64,000 nt of DNA. Origin: Megachile rotundata. Taxonomy: Eukaryota; Arthropoda; Insecta; Hymenoptera; Megachilidae. The notes beneath the pieces were generated by a model. That model worked only from the letters and a program-made list of their open reading frames with translations. It did no database searches and had not been told where the DNA came from. Shown one piece after another: positions 36,900-48,610 of this stretch. Both the position numbers and the translations under genes were made by a program. Numbering within the stretch: the first letter of the stretch is position 1; each line of letters opens with the position of its first letter. The stretch covers positions 7,185,501 to 7,249,500 of the forward strand of contig NC_134989.1 in assembly GCF_050947335.1 (NCBI RefSeq), written 5' to 3'.

Positions 36900-37090
36900 A
36901 TTAACCTTTTGCACTCGAAGGTACTTTTAGTGCTTGCAAACAGCAACTTTAAAATTTACTAGTTAAAAAGTTGAATGAATTCTTTCGAGGTTATTTCTCT
37001 ACCAATAAATTTCATTATTGTCTGTTTCACTCTGTTTAAACATCATGTGTCTAATATTATAGAAGCACTTTAAAAAATACTTACTTTTAA
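36900..37090 (+). mobile_element. TTAA-CCTTTTGCACTC repeat, copy 1
   Basis: Begins TTAACCTTTTGCACTCGAAGG at 36,903, continues through CTTTAAAATTTACTAGTTAA, and ends in ATTATTGTCTGTTTCACT and GTTTAAACATCA. The same order of blocks is present at 51,405-51,800. The TTAA plus CCYTTTGC start resembles the terminus of the piggyBac element at 62,894. The other end is not visible, so only one end or a fragment is present. Confidence 0.5.
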
Positions 37091-40000
37091 TTATTGAAAC
37101 TTTGATTTAGAAATGGAAAGCATAGTAAAAATGAATATATACGCGTAAACACATATATGAGCGTAAACAGTAAGAACAATGTGAGGATACTGCCAGTAGG
37201 CAATGACTACTGTATTCGTTTTAACCTGGATTTATGACGGAGTTATTGAAGTCTACGATCACCGTCACGTCGGCCATAAACCCCATCGCTCGCTTTTGCA
37301 CATAATAAACATCAAATTCAATCAAGTAATTTATTTCTATTATTTGTCTCGGTTCCATCGGCGTTCTCGTGCCTCGTAAACGCGTGAAGTTTTATTACTT
37401 CTCTAATTTATCTTGTTAAGAAATCCGTTTGTGCTTTACGATCTCCGAAGATTGAAGTTTAAGGTTTTATTGATGTACAGTTTTATTGTTTCGGGCTATT
37501 TTGCAGTGCAGGTATTGGGAAAGGAGACCAGAAATGAGAGTAGGACGTTCTTCTTAAAATATGGTGGATGCGAGGGTATTTTTAATATTAAATCGATATT
37601 GAAAATTTGTGAGGAAATGTGGAGAACGATTCAAATTTTATATCATTTTGTATTTTTGTTTTTTTCTTTGTTTTGTTATTTGATACATTTGAAAAGTACA
37701 CGTGTCGGCCATTTTTGTTGGTTCTAAATCTGCAATACTCGCTCCGTATAATTGTCACTGCACAAATTACATTTTTGTGTCCACTTATCAAACATATTAG
37801 TGAAGTTTGATTATTCTAACTGCGTAATAAAATAAATCATTTTTGTCCCTTTGAATAAATCAATAAATAACCTTTTCTTAAAAAAAATTTTAACGTCGAT
37901 GAAATTATTGAGATTAATCTTTGTTATGTTTACGTTAAAGCCGCGTGAAAAGAAAAAGTTTCGCTCCTATTAAAGTTAGCCTATTGGAAAAATTTAGTGC
38001 ACCCAAATGCTATAGAAAAGTTATCGCACTTCAAAGTTCCATAACTCTGTTATAATTTATCTAGAACGATAGCAAGTAAATTACAGAACCTCCCAGTTTT
38101 TGATCCTCTTTAGCTGATTTCATTCAAGTCACTGTCCAGCAAGTTAAATAACAGTAAAGAAAATACGTAACAGCGTGAAAGGTTGTGCATAATGCTCGCA
38201 AATTCGTGACACATTTTTCTAGGTTATGTTCAAAAACAGTCTGAAAAATTAAAATCTAGTTTTCAATTACGTATAATTAAATCTAGATTAGTTTAATCTC
38301 TTCTCGTATTATTTCAACGTTTAACCGAAGGAATCTCTTTTTTCACGTAATTAAACCGAAATGATGGTAGAATGTAAAGAACAAATCTACACGAGGAAAT
38401 AAGACGAAAACATGGAATCAAATTTTTTCTTATTTGGCTTCTTTTTCAAGAAAGTTGAGTGCGAACGTTTTTCAAGTTTCTAGAGAAAAATTTGGTCGGT
38501 ACGGAGAAAATGATATAATCAATTGATTGTTAATTTTACCATCAAGGAATGTTATGTAGTAATATTTCTCAGAAACATTCATGTACATGTACATTCTATT
38601 GTATCATACTCTACGCCTATGTATATACGAATCGTTTAAAATAAAATTATAATCAATTAATTATACTTATTGTAGTTCGAATTTATATCTAGTAGTAAAA
38701 GATCAGCAATTAAAAATTCTGATCACTGTAAAAATTATTAGATGTAACTTCCACCCTTTTTGTTAAAAATTACCAGGAATCCATACACTGCCGTTTCATT
38801 TTTACACTTATTTCTTTTACATAAAATGTATGTGGATTTGAAATACCCAAGCAGCCTTAAATTCTATATTTAAAATAAATGGTCAGAATGTTAAAATCGC
38901 CGTCAAAAGGGTATACGTTTCAGCGTAATTTCAGAGTGTTTAATGAAAATTTCGTACAAGCTTTTGGTGTTTGTTAACCTAAATACACGGGCTGCTCTAC
39001 TTTAGAACAATGCACGCATCAAACGTTACACGAGAATATGGAAGGATATGAGAAAATTCAGCAGCTGGAGTTCAAATAAGAGGCGGAGAACTGTAAAAGA
39101 GCGAACGTCAGTGGTATTGGATTGCCTATAGTTAGACTCATATTGCAGCCAGTGTCAAAGGTGCTAAGTCTTTCTGGAAACTCTCTGGTGTGCGTCGTCC
39201 CACAATTTATTTTCACCGCGTGTAATGTAACAATTATGAGTTTCAACCTGCTTTTAAACGTTAAAGAGGAATTATGGAATTATTAATATATTATTATAAA
39301 TAAAAATACGGTCACATTCGTTGCTTTAGTTAACTCCTTTATACAAATTTCAATTTTTACAGAAAAAAATTGTGCGGATTTTTTTACTATTTCTACGAAT
39401 GGAAATGTTGCAATTAGGGAATTCGAAAAGCATATGTAAACATGTGTGTGTTAAAATGTAAACGTTTGCGTAATACATTTATGTTTAATAGCACACATAC
39501 TCAAAGCATACAAGTTTAACTTAACACAAATTTAGCCAGTTTAACACAAGTTCGCACGATTAAATGTAAAGTTACACGATTTAACAAAAGTTTGAACAAT
39601 TTAAGACAAAATATAATTCAACACCACTCGTCACAATTTGAGTTGAATCTCCACATTAGAAAAGTCCTGTATTCACTCGAATATGTTTGCTTAATAAAAA
39701 AGATTGATATTTGTTTTTGAATTATTTAAGCATTTGAGTAAAAAAGTTTGAGTATTCTTTCCAAACGAAGCAGGTTTGGAACTGTTGGAAAACGCTAAAG
39801 TTCACGGTATCTGTATGTATACAGCGTAACCGTTTCCATACTGGAAAATTGCCAGCGCATTTCCATGTAATCTTACAGTAACGAGCGAAAGATTTTGCGA
39901 TTTCGACAAAGGATGGCAAAACAACGAACCAAGATGTGTACCGTTGCTAGTTTAAATAGTCGTAACGATAACGTTAACTAAGAACAGGTTGCATCAGCGA

Positions 40001-40560
40001 ATAATGGCTACTTGTGTAGGTACTCGTTAACATCGAGCTATTATGCATCAGCGAGCTTGTGCTTTCCGTTGCTTTTATTTCGGTTGATGCTTCCTGAATG
40101 TACGCTGTTTTTTCCTGCGCGATAAGTGTCTTCAACTTTTGTGTTAACTAAGTCATAAACGGAGAAAATAGAGCAAATAGGAGAAAACAGAAGTAGTGTG
40201 GCAAAGGAGTCTTGTAATACAGGATGTTTCAGAAATGACGGTGCAACTGAAAGAGATGAGTTTAAGTATAAAAATAAGTAAAAATTATCTAAAGCTTTAA
40301 GTAAAAAAAGTCATAAGTATAATTAAAATAAAATAATAAATATAATAGAATATTTTATTATGTAGTTTTAGAAGAAAGTTGAATTTGAGCAATTTTGAAG
40401 TACCCGTATTGTTACAACAAAAATTTGTTGTCCTGAACAGTGTTAAGTGGATTTTAATTAATTTTTAGAATTAATGAATGTTATTAGTAAATCACTTTAT
40501 TCATTAATATCACTAATGTTATGAGCCATTTTTCATAAAATTATGAAAGTACTAATGTAT
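37090..40560. other. Mostly AT-rich unique DNA
   Basis: GC-richer patch at about 37,190-37,390, weak 20-25-bp TTTAACACAAGTT repeats at 39,500-39,610, and a GC-richer patch at 39,720-40,140. The 104-codon forward frame at 37,413-37,727 is hydrophobic and Phe-rich with no recognised family; it overlaps open minus frames. No gene called. Confidence 0.45.
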
Positions 40561-40584
40561 AGTGTAATGAATTTAATTGATGAT

Positions 40585-40880
40585 AATAACATACGTAAGT
40601 AACGATATATTACATTATACGTGATATAAATAACAGTGTAATATAATACAAGTAACATATGCAGCAATGTATTATATTACAAGTGACATATGTAGTAGCT
40701 ATGTATTATATTACAAGTATCAGATGTTGTTATGTACCATGTTATAAATAACATGTGTAGCAATGTATTATATCACAAGTAACACATGTAGCCATGTATT
40801 ATATTACAAGTATCATATGTAACAATATACCAAGTTACAAGTAACATATGTAGCAATGTATTATATTACAAGTATAATTC
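40585..40880. repeat. 31-bp tandem repeat, at least 7 copies
   Basis: AAGTAACATATGTAGCAATG followed by TATTATATTAC repeats with a 31-bp period; the clearest units are from 40,650 on. Upstream copies are diverged. Confidence 0.85.
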
Positions 40881-41140
40881 CCAGAAATGTTCACACTTTG
40901 ACTGACTGTTCCACATATACATATTTGATCAAGGTTTATTAACATTTTATAAGGTCCAAACTTCAAAACTTTTCAGTTTTAACTTTGACGAATTGTTAAT
41001 TTTCTGATATGATAAACATATAACACATCATTGTAATCTTTCTCGTGAAATTTATAATAGGAAGATTATCATTTAATCATCAGAGAACATTAACTGTTGT
41101 TGCGCTACTTATGAAGTTCAACACCGTCCAAAAACTCAGA
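40880..41140. other. AT-rich spacer
   Basis: Nothing recognised. Confidence 0.45.
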
Positions 41141-41990
41141 TCACTCAAAATAGTATATTGACACGATCTACAAGAGAAGTTGAGGAGGAAAAAGTAAAAA
41201 TAGGTAAATTAATGATAGTAGTTGACGTCAAAGGTCCATTAAAGCCGAAGTCCACCAGCAAAGCAACTTTTTCACCTATTCCCTTTCACAAAGATAAACT
41301 TGTCGTTTTTGCAATTCCACACACAATACGAAGTCGATCGTAGGTTAGTGCATCAAGAGAGAAGCGGAAGGTATCCAGCAGTCGATATGAAACCGAAGAG
41401 GCCAGTGCAGCTTTTCAATGCGGAAATAGCAGAAATACCATGCATTCCATCCGTATACCCTAGAGGGTAACCGGATCCTCGGTTAGCTTCTTCCGTCGGT
41501 GATTCTTCGATGCTGAAGAAGCAGGGAGCTGGAAGGTCGGACGACCAACAACCCTTCGGAGAGGTCCTCTTGGCCGACCGATTATATTCCACGGGAGCGA
41601 TAAAGCGATTAGGATGCTCGGTTGTACGCGGCAGCTTAAGGAGAGAAATGAGGACGCCATCCAGGAGCGTAGCTACCAATAGATTGCCCTGCGGAGCCTG
41701 AAAGAGAGGGAATGCATAGAGGCTCTCCTTATAATACGCGAAATGCCTTTAAATACGGTATGCCGACTCATCGATTATTCCAGATATGCCGCTAATACGC
41801 ATTCTATTCGTGCCTCGACGCACGCTTTCGGTTTTATGATCACAGCCTGTTACGTTTACGCGCCCTAACTTTCCTTTACGCGCTTCTTCACTTCGCCCTT
41901 GGCTTATAGCCACTATTCGTGCAGGGTGTATATTCGTGCGAGGTACATATTCGTGCACTACAAGTGCATCAAAGGATAGAAGAGACACTT
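41140..41990 (-). other. GC-richer island with a weak exon candidate
   Basis: Minus strand shows a strong acceptor-like TTCCCTCTCTTTCAG ending at about 41,699, followed by a frame open to 41,353 (more than 100 codons; PQGNLLVATLLDGVLIS is near its start). I recognise no domain, and plus-strand frames (41,158-41,343; 41,510-41,701) are open too. The block is more likely conserved non-coding DNA, but it is one of the better exon candidates here. Confidence 0.2.
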
Positions 41991-42175
41991 GCATTTGTTT
42001 TCTTGTGTTTTCATATGGTTAGAGAATGTATAGACCCTAGAGTCATTAGTTTCATTTCTATGGACTTTTCTATGGACCTTTTCTTAATTTAAGAAATTTG
42101 AGTTTGATCTGTGGATTTTTTCTTAAATTATTTCTTTTATTAGTTTTTACTACTTGTTAGTAGTTTTGTAGTTTT

Positions 42176-42350
42176 GTGATGGGTTCTGAAGTATTTAAGT
42201 AGTATTGGAGTGTGGGAACGAGGGTTGGTAGTCTTAGTTACCTGCATGTGTGGGTTTCCACATATGTGGATGGAGCTCATGTGTGGACTATGGATAGCTA
42301 TTTGGGACTTGTGGATTTTCATTTTTAGGAGTTGGAAAGGGGAAGTAAGT
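42176..42350 (+). repeat. Shared flank of a G-rich array element (copy 1)
   Basis: GAAGTATTTAAGTAG, GTGTGGG, ATGTGTGGGTTTCCACATATG, GGAGCTCATGTG and ACTTGTGGATTTTCATTTTTAGGAGTTGGAAA appear in the same order at 50,452-50,600. In both places a G-type array follows directly. This makes flank plus array one dispersed unit. Confidence 0.65.
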
Positions 42351-42710
42351 ATTCGAGGATTTGTGACTTTGAACGTTTGGGAAGTTGCAAATTTAGAAAT
42401 TTGAAAAATTCACAACTTGGATTGAAAATTTTTTTATTGAAAGTTTTGGATTTTTGGGGCTTTAGAAATTGGGGAAATGGACTTTTCGATGATTTGTGAG
42501 TTTGAAACCTTAAGAAGTTAGGAATTTGAAATCTAGAAATTATGGATACTTTGGATTTTTAGGAAGTTCGAAATTTAGGAAATAGTATGCTTGGAGATTT
42601 GTGAATTTGACAGCTTGGGAAGTTGTGAATTTGGAAATTTGGTAAGTATGGAAATTTTTGAGATTCAGAATGTTTAAAGACCTGTCAAATTGCAAATTAA
42701 ATAAGTTAAT
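42340..42710. repeat. G-type oligomer array
   Basis: TTTGGAAATTTGG and GTGAATTTGACAGCTTGGG words, top strand poor in C; follows the shared flank. Confidence 0.75.
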
Positions 42711-43610
42711 AAAATTAATAAAATTTGTTAAGAATAGTTAATAAAATTTTTCCAAAACCCATACGAACGTTACAAAATTACCAAAAGTCCAAATGAATAA
42801 CAGTAAAATTAAAGAATTTTTCATCTCGATCCTACAAAGCCAAAAATAATAAAAATGAAATTTCTCCAAAACCTAACTACAACAAAATAAATGACCGAAT
42901 GTTGCAAATCCAGACAAATAACTGTAATTGAAGAACCGAGTTTGATTGAAAAAACACACCGCGAAGAATGTGATCACAAGGCACGAGTTACGAGGGTGAG
43001 TATAATTGAATTCCTGTAAGCCCTAAACGAAATATTGTACATATCCGAATTATATAGACTGTTACAGGGGAACCAAATAGAATTATTACAGTCAGAAGAA
43101 AAGAAATCAAACGAGATATTAAAGTGGTAGCTTGCGAAGGAGCGTTGATAAAAAAAGATAACAGCAAAAGGAGAAAACGAAATTAGGGTAGCAAAGCCGA
43201 GATTTCAGGAAGGATGAGCTTATTCGGAATGGATCCTTTTCCTTCATTTTTGTCCCCATCTTTCTAAGTTCTGCACGCTTGGGTATCCTTTTCATTTCTG
43301 CCGCATTTCCGGCGGGCTTTGTAGAATGACGAAAACAGAACAGAGCGACGTAACTGAAAAATTGTAATAAAAACGATTCCGACGTTCTATTCGAGCAACT
43401 GCGAATCGATTTCTTTTACGAGTATAATTATCGAAGGGAAAGGGAAAATCGGAAGTTTGGTAATCACGATAGACTTCGCGGCACAATTTCGATTAGGTTG
43501 CTATTGAAATCGAAAATTCGAAGAGGAACGAAACATACTTTTTTTAATCAATTCTTTCGGTGAATGCGCGCATAAAAGTGCAAATAATTGGAACATTTTC
43601 TCTTCAGTTC
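42710..43610. other. AT-rich DNA with small GC-richer patch
   Basis: GC-richer patch at 43,200-43,500. No gene recognised. Confidence 0.45.
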
Positions 43611-43619
43611 ATATGTTGT

Positions 43620-43880
43620 AGCTTGGAATGTAAAATAAAGTTGAACAATAGGAGATAAAATGTAGGATGAAGTTGAACAATAGGAGCTAAAGTGTAGGAC
43701 AAAGTTGAGGTGCAGGATGAAATATAGAACAAAGTTGAGATGTAGGATGAAATATAGGACAAAGTTGAGATGTAGGAGCTATAGTGGAGGACAAAGTTGA
43801 AATGTAAGAGGTAATATAAGGACAAAGTTGAGATGTACGAGTTAAAGTACACGACTAAGTTGAAACGCGAATTAAAAGAC
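43620..43880. repeat. 30-32-bp tandem repeat, about 8 copies
   Basis: GTTGAGATGTAGGATGAAAT plus ATAGGACAAA units recur every 30 to 32 bp. The 114-codon minus frame (43,604-43,948) is produced by these repeats (repeated YISTLS-like peptides). Confidence 0.85.
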
Positions 43881-43983
43881 AATTCTCTCTCTTGCAGCCA
43901 CCTTAGGAAAAAATGTTTAGAACAATATTTGCAAGGCATGAAGCGCACACTATTAGTAAAGCAAATTTGTGAAAACGGTTTGT

Positions 43984-44440
43984 TCTCTTAGCAAAGTCAA
44001 GGTCACCTTGGGTTTTTTAAATAGGAACATACATTTTTTTTATTCATAGCATTAGAGGATATCGAGACGAATCCAAACACATATTACATGAAATTTTTAT
44101 TAACATATTACTCCATTTAGAGAGGAGGAAATGTGAAGCACTTAGCTTTTGACCTTGGTGTAACCATTATTTGTTTCCGAAGAGATTACTGAATGTAAAC
44201 ACTCGACTAGAATGTAAGAAAAGTACACTTTATTTAATTACATGTTCAAAATCACATAATATCACATAATATTCCGATTTTTTACTTCACTTTTCCACTT
44301 CTGTAAATCGAGTAATATGTTAATAAAAATATCATGTAATATGTGTTTTAAATTCGTCTCGATGTCCTCTAATACTATGAATAAATAAAATGTATGTTCC
44401 TATTTAAAAAACCCAAGATGACCTTGACTTTGCCAAGAGA
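43984..44440. mobile_element. Fold-back element, inverted repeat arms of about 140 bp
   Basis: Left arm 43,984-44,120 and right arm 44,303-44,440 are reverse complements with only scattered mismatches: TCTCTTAGCAAAGTCAAGG against CCTTGACTTTGCCAAGAGA at the tips, ATTCATAGCATTAGAGG against CCTCTAATACTATGAAT inside. Weaker pairing continues inward for some 20 bp. The loop of about 180 bp has no coding sequence. Each arm carries TCAAGGTCA, the monomer site recognised by FTZ-F1/ERR-type nuclear receptors. A transcript across it would fold into a long hairpin. Confidence 0.88.
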
Positions 44441-45415
44441 AACTGCATCAACTAAGATTGTTTTTGCTAAGTTTTTCTTAAAATTTTATAACGTTATTCA
44501 ACTTTTTATGTATTCTCTGCAATATTGATATTAATGACAAATTTATATTGATATCAATGAAATTTATACTATATTAATGTTATAAGAATTTTATATTGAT
44601 ACTACTGAAGTTTTCAGTCCTCTAAATTTTCACGTAGAATACGCACAGTGTAGTTCGAACAAAATCCCAGGCATCGAGTGCAATACTAATCCGTCTGGAA
44701 CCGAACGCTCCGATCATAACAATACAACTAATATAATTTTCACCACATGTAGTACGTGATATTGCCTGCAAATGTCAAATCAAAATGATTTGATTCCGTG
44801 ACATTAACATCGCTACACATAAATCTTGTGAAATGACACGTGATTTCTAGTTTTCGCCAAAATCATAATATTTCATGTTAACTGTTATATTATTTCCATG
44901 TAATTTACATTAAATTTTGTAAAACCGTGTTCAAGAAAAATTAATCCTACTGAATGTTATGTACTAGATTTTGCACATTCTACAATTTTTTGAAATTTAT
45001 TTCATGACTGACATCGATGAGTTTATTTTCTGTTACATAATTTATTAAATCTTGATAAAATATTTAAAAGTGTATATGGGTTTTTATAAATGATCCGTGG
45101 TGATTGAATAAAAATCTTGACCATGTAGAAGTTATATTGATATCGTGTACTTTTGACAATTTATATTTGTGTTACGATGGTCGTTACAATGCTACTTCAT
45201 GAGAGCCACATATGAGGTTGCTTCACAAATAAAACAGATACTCTATAACGCAACGTAGTACTTATAAATAATATATTATTATGACCTTATTACAATTGAT
45301 TACAACCAGCGATAATTCTCCTCATACATCAGAAAGTATTCAAAAATTAAATATGAGAAACGAGTCAATATAAGTTGCTAGATTTTAGTCATATGCAGTC
45401 TCTGGCCATCAAAGG
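44441..45415. other. AT-rich unique DNA
   Basis: Weak TTATATTGATAT words near 44,520-44,610. No gene. Confidence 0.5.
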
Positions 45416-45419
45416 ACCA

Positions 45420-45565
45420 ATATAACCAATTTCTGATCAATTCATTTTTGTACGAATTCATCAATGACTAACTTTCATTCAGTCCATCTATAACCAAGTT
45501 TTCGTCAACTCATTAATAACCAAATTTAGTAATGACCACATTTAGCCCATTAATAATCAATTTCT
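45420..45565. repeat. 26-bp tandem repeat family, inverted and diverged copy
   Basis: Units at 45,455-45,480, 45,481-45,506 and 45,507-45,532 have a 26-bp period and contain AT(A/G)ACCAA/AATGACTAA cores. They match the reverse complement of the 15,010-15,113 array. Confidence 0.65.
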
Positions 45566-45719
45566 GTTTACCAATTAACATTCACCTTCGACATCTACAT
45601 TGTTTACGCGAACGAATCACATTGTTGTTCCACATTCTGCAGAAAGTTGAATCAAACGATACGTCTGTATATTTTTCTGGTTTTTATTTTGTTCTCAGAA
45701 GTCTGGAACAAAACCTACT

Positions 45720-46070
45720 TCTCTCTTAGGATCTCAATAACGACGTAACAGTCGGCGCTAATGCAGAGAGACGCGAAGCCCGGGCATACCTTTCATTTTG
45801 TATTCTATTTTCACAGAACTTCATCTTACTGCATAATAAACACGGTCCCTCTACCCCGCCTGCCTTGCGTACATCTTTCCGTTGGAAAGAAAAAGTATAA
45901 TCAGAACCCTTTTACACGGGTGACCTTTCCTAAAAATGAAGCCCTTAATCAGTCTCGCAAAGAGCGTCGAATAACCCCAGAGCAGTGGGCGTCTCACAAA
46001 TAATTGGAGAGTGAAATTACGAGGGGCAGTTGCACGAGAACGTGAGCTGATAACAAAGCTTATTGGGATT
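45720..46070. other. GC-richer island
   Basis: CpG-bearing DNA with an 80-codon forward frame (45,761-46,003), no recognised domain. Confidence 0.35.
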
Positions 46071-46204
46071 TTATTCTTTCAAAAAGTATATTATCCAAAT
46101 ATTTCTGTAATAATTTACAGTTGCTATACATTTATTTCTTCGGTGACAACGTGGTGCAATCTCTGAGCACTTGTAAAATGTTTACCAAATTTTTAAAGAT
46201 TCTA

Positions 46205-46500
46205 AGCTTGTATGTTACTCAAACTTCTAAGTTCAGTAATAATACATTTCATGAGGAGAAATATACAATTTGTGAAAATAATACATATTGAAAATTACTT
46301 CCTCCATGTACATATGTCCATATCTCCTCATATGTGCATATATTCCTGCATATGTGTAAGTTCGTAAGCTTGTAAGTTACTCAAACTTCTAAGTTCAGTA
46401 ATAATAATACAATTCATGAAGAGAAATATACAATTTCTAAAAATAATATTGAAGATTACTTCCTCCATATACATGTGTTCCTCCATATGTATAATTCACC
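46205..46500. repeat. 162-bp tandem duplication
   Basis: AGCTTGTATGTTACTCAAAC (46,205) recurs as AGCTTGTAAGTTACTCAAAC (46,367). The downstream AAGTTCAGTAATAATA, GAGAAATATACAATTT and CTTCCTCCAT blocks repeat in step. Confidence 0.82.
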
Positions 46501-46540
46501 CTTTGTTGCATGATTTTCTCAATTTTAGTTATAATTCAGA

Positions 46541-47400
46541 TGCAGCACACATTATATGTAACATATTGCAACTGAATACGGCGAGGGGTAAAAAGTTGCA
46601 AACAAACGAAATGCATTTTGCTCGAATTTAAATTTACAAAAAACAAGAAACATTTTCAATAATAAAATTAATTATAAATTATATGATAAAGTACATGATT
46701 TTTGCAGCATACATTACATGTAACATATTGCAGCTGAATGTAACAGAGGGTAAAAAATTGCAAACAAAAGTAATGAATTTTGTTTGAAAATAACATTACA
46801 AAAGCGAAAAACGTTTTCGACGATAAAACTGATTACAAATTACAGTATAAAGTACATAATTTTTACAGCACATGTTATGTGTAACATGTTGTAACCGAAT
46901 GCAACAGAGCGTAACAAGTTGAAAACAAACGAGATGCATTTTGCTCAAATTTAAAATTGCATAAATCAAGAAATGTTTTCAGTAATAAAATCGAATTAAA
47001 AATTACATGATAATTACACAAAAAGCACATAGTTTTTGCAGCACACAGTATATGTAACATATTGCAACTGAATGTAACAGAGGGCAAAAAATTGCAAACG
47101 AAAGAGGTTAATTTTGCTTGAATATAAAATTACAAAAAGCGATAAAATTGATTATGAATTACAGTATAAAGTACACAATTGTTGCAGCACATATTATGTG
47201 TAACATATTGCAAGAGTATACAGCCAGGGGTAAAATGTTGCAAGCAAACGAGATTTTGCTCGAATTTAAAATATCAAAAACCAAAGAAATTTCAATAATA
47301 AAATTAACTGTAAATCACACGATAAATCACATAATTCTTGCAGTATATATCAGCATCAGAATATAAGAAGTGGTGAAAAATTGCAAACGCGATGAGTTCG
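46541..47400. repeat. Satellite of about 160 bp, five to six copies
   Basis: TGCAGCACACATTATATGTAAC-type starts occur at 46,541, 46,703, 46,864, 47,037, 47,183 and 47,339 (spacings 162, 161, 173, 146, 156). Each unit also contains TTGCAAACAAACGA, TTTTGCTCGAATTTAAA and TTTTCAATAATAAAATT. Unit length is close to a nucleosome repeat, and short frames on both strands are repeat-derived. Confidence 0.88.
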
Positions 47401-47449
47401 TAAATAGAAATTCATGCAACAAATGATACGCACGTTTCGTGGAAAGAAG

Positions 47450-48240
47450 TATGTTTAATTATCTCTTTCCTTAAAGCATTTCTGAAGCGTTAACATTTGA
47501 TGGTTCACTCTGTGTATAAACAGCCTCGCAGTCTGCCAAAGTTGCTCGCGATCGCAGAAGCTTTCTATTAATTAACAGCACTGGCAAGCTGATAACCATC
47601 CTCGCGAATCCTTTCAGTGGCCTCCCTTCATTAATATTTCTCGCGCTTCGCTTCTTACAGAGAGAGCAGCACTCCAACCCTCTCTTTCTATCGCCGTATC
47701 CTTTTCATCAGTCTCTCCGTTCAACGCCAGCCTCTATCGAATTTCCGCGATATTGCTTTTCATTAAACTCCGTTTAGACGCACGCACCAGTAATTACGAC
47801 AACTTTTCGCTTCGGCTATAACCGATCACGCCCTCATTAAAAGCTCATTACCACGATCGAATGCGTTAACTATTTCGAACGTTCAATAACGATAAAGGAA
47901 TGTTCAGGCGGCACTTTTCGATCCCCCGCCTTTATTAAAGCTCGATCAGCCAACGCTGTCCAATTCCTGGCTTCGAGAATTCTCAAAATTCCCCGGGACT
48001 TTCCGGGGTTATCGTTGGTTGCCGAGCACCGAACACGTTTGAGGTTTTTCGTTTTGGTACAGAATCGCCACTCGACTCTTTCTCCCTTTCGACCTGTTTC
48101 GTCGGTTCACTGCTGCGAATTGTGCGGAATTTCGACAGTATTCACGTTAGACTTCTGTTACGTGCAAGGGAGACATTTTATCTTTCATTTCGACATTCAA
48201 GTTTCTACATTTGTCGACTTCACAAATTTTCGAGTTATTT
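47450..48240. other. Large GC-richer CpG-bearing island
   Basis: About 800 bp of non-repetitive GC-richer DNA with frames on both strands (47,471-47,677 minus; 48,015-48,242 plus) and no recognised product. Confidence 0.4.
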
Positions 48241-48610
48241 AAATTTCTAAGGATCTCGAATTTCAATATTTCCTAAATTTTTAAGTTACAAATTTTTCAA
48301 GGTTTCAAGGTTTTAAATTTATAAAACCATTAAATTTGTTAGCTTTCTAAGTTCCTAAATTTTCCACATTTTGAAGTTTTTCAAATTTCTAAATTTTCCA
48401 CATTCTGAAGTTTATCAAATTTCTAAATTTTCTATGCTTGCAAATTTCACAAATTTCTAAATTTCCTAAGTTCCAAAATTTCTCAAACTTCTAACTTTCC
48501 TAAATTTCTAAGTTTCCCTAAATTTCTAAATTCCCCAATTTATCAAGCTTTCCCCAATTTTCAAATTTCCCAAATTTGTAAATATCAGCGGATCAAATTC
48601 CCAAATACTA
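48235..48610. repeat. C-type AAATTTCC oligomer array
   Basis: TTTCTAAATTTTCC and TTTCTAAATTTCC words, top strand poor in G. A longer phrase CCACATT(T/C)TGAAGTTT...CAAATTTCTAAATTTT is duplicated at 48,360-48,430. Confidence 0.8.

Noticed and set aside
40215..40260. Transposon end ACAGGATGTTTCAGAAATGACG
   Set aside because: Resembles an ACAGGGTGTTTC terminus but no inverted partner was found nearby.
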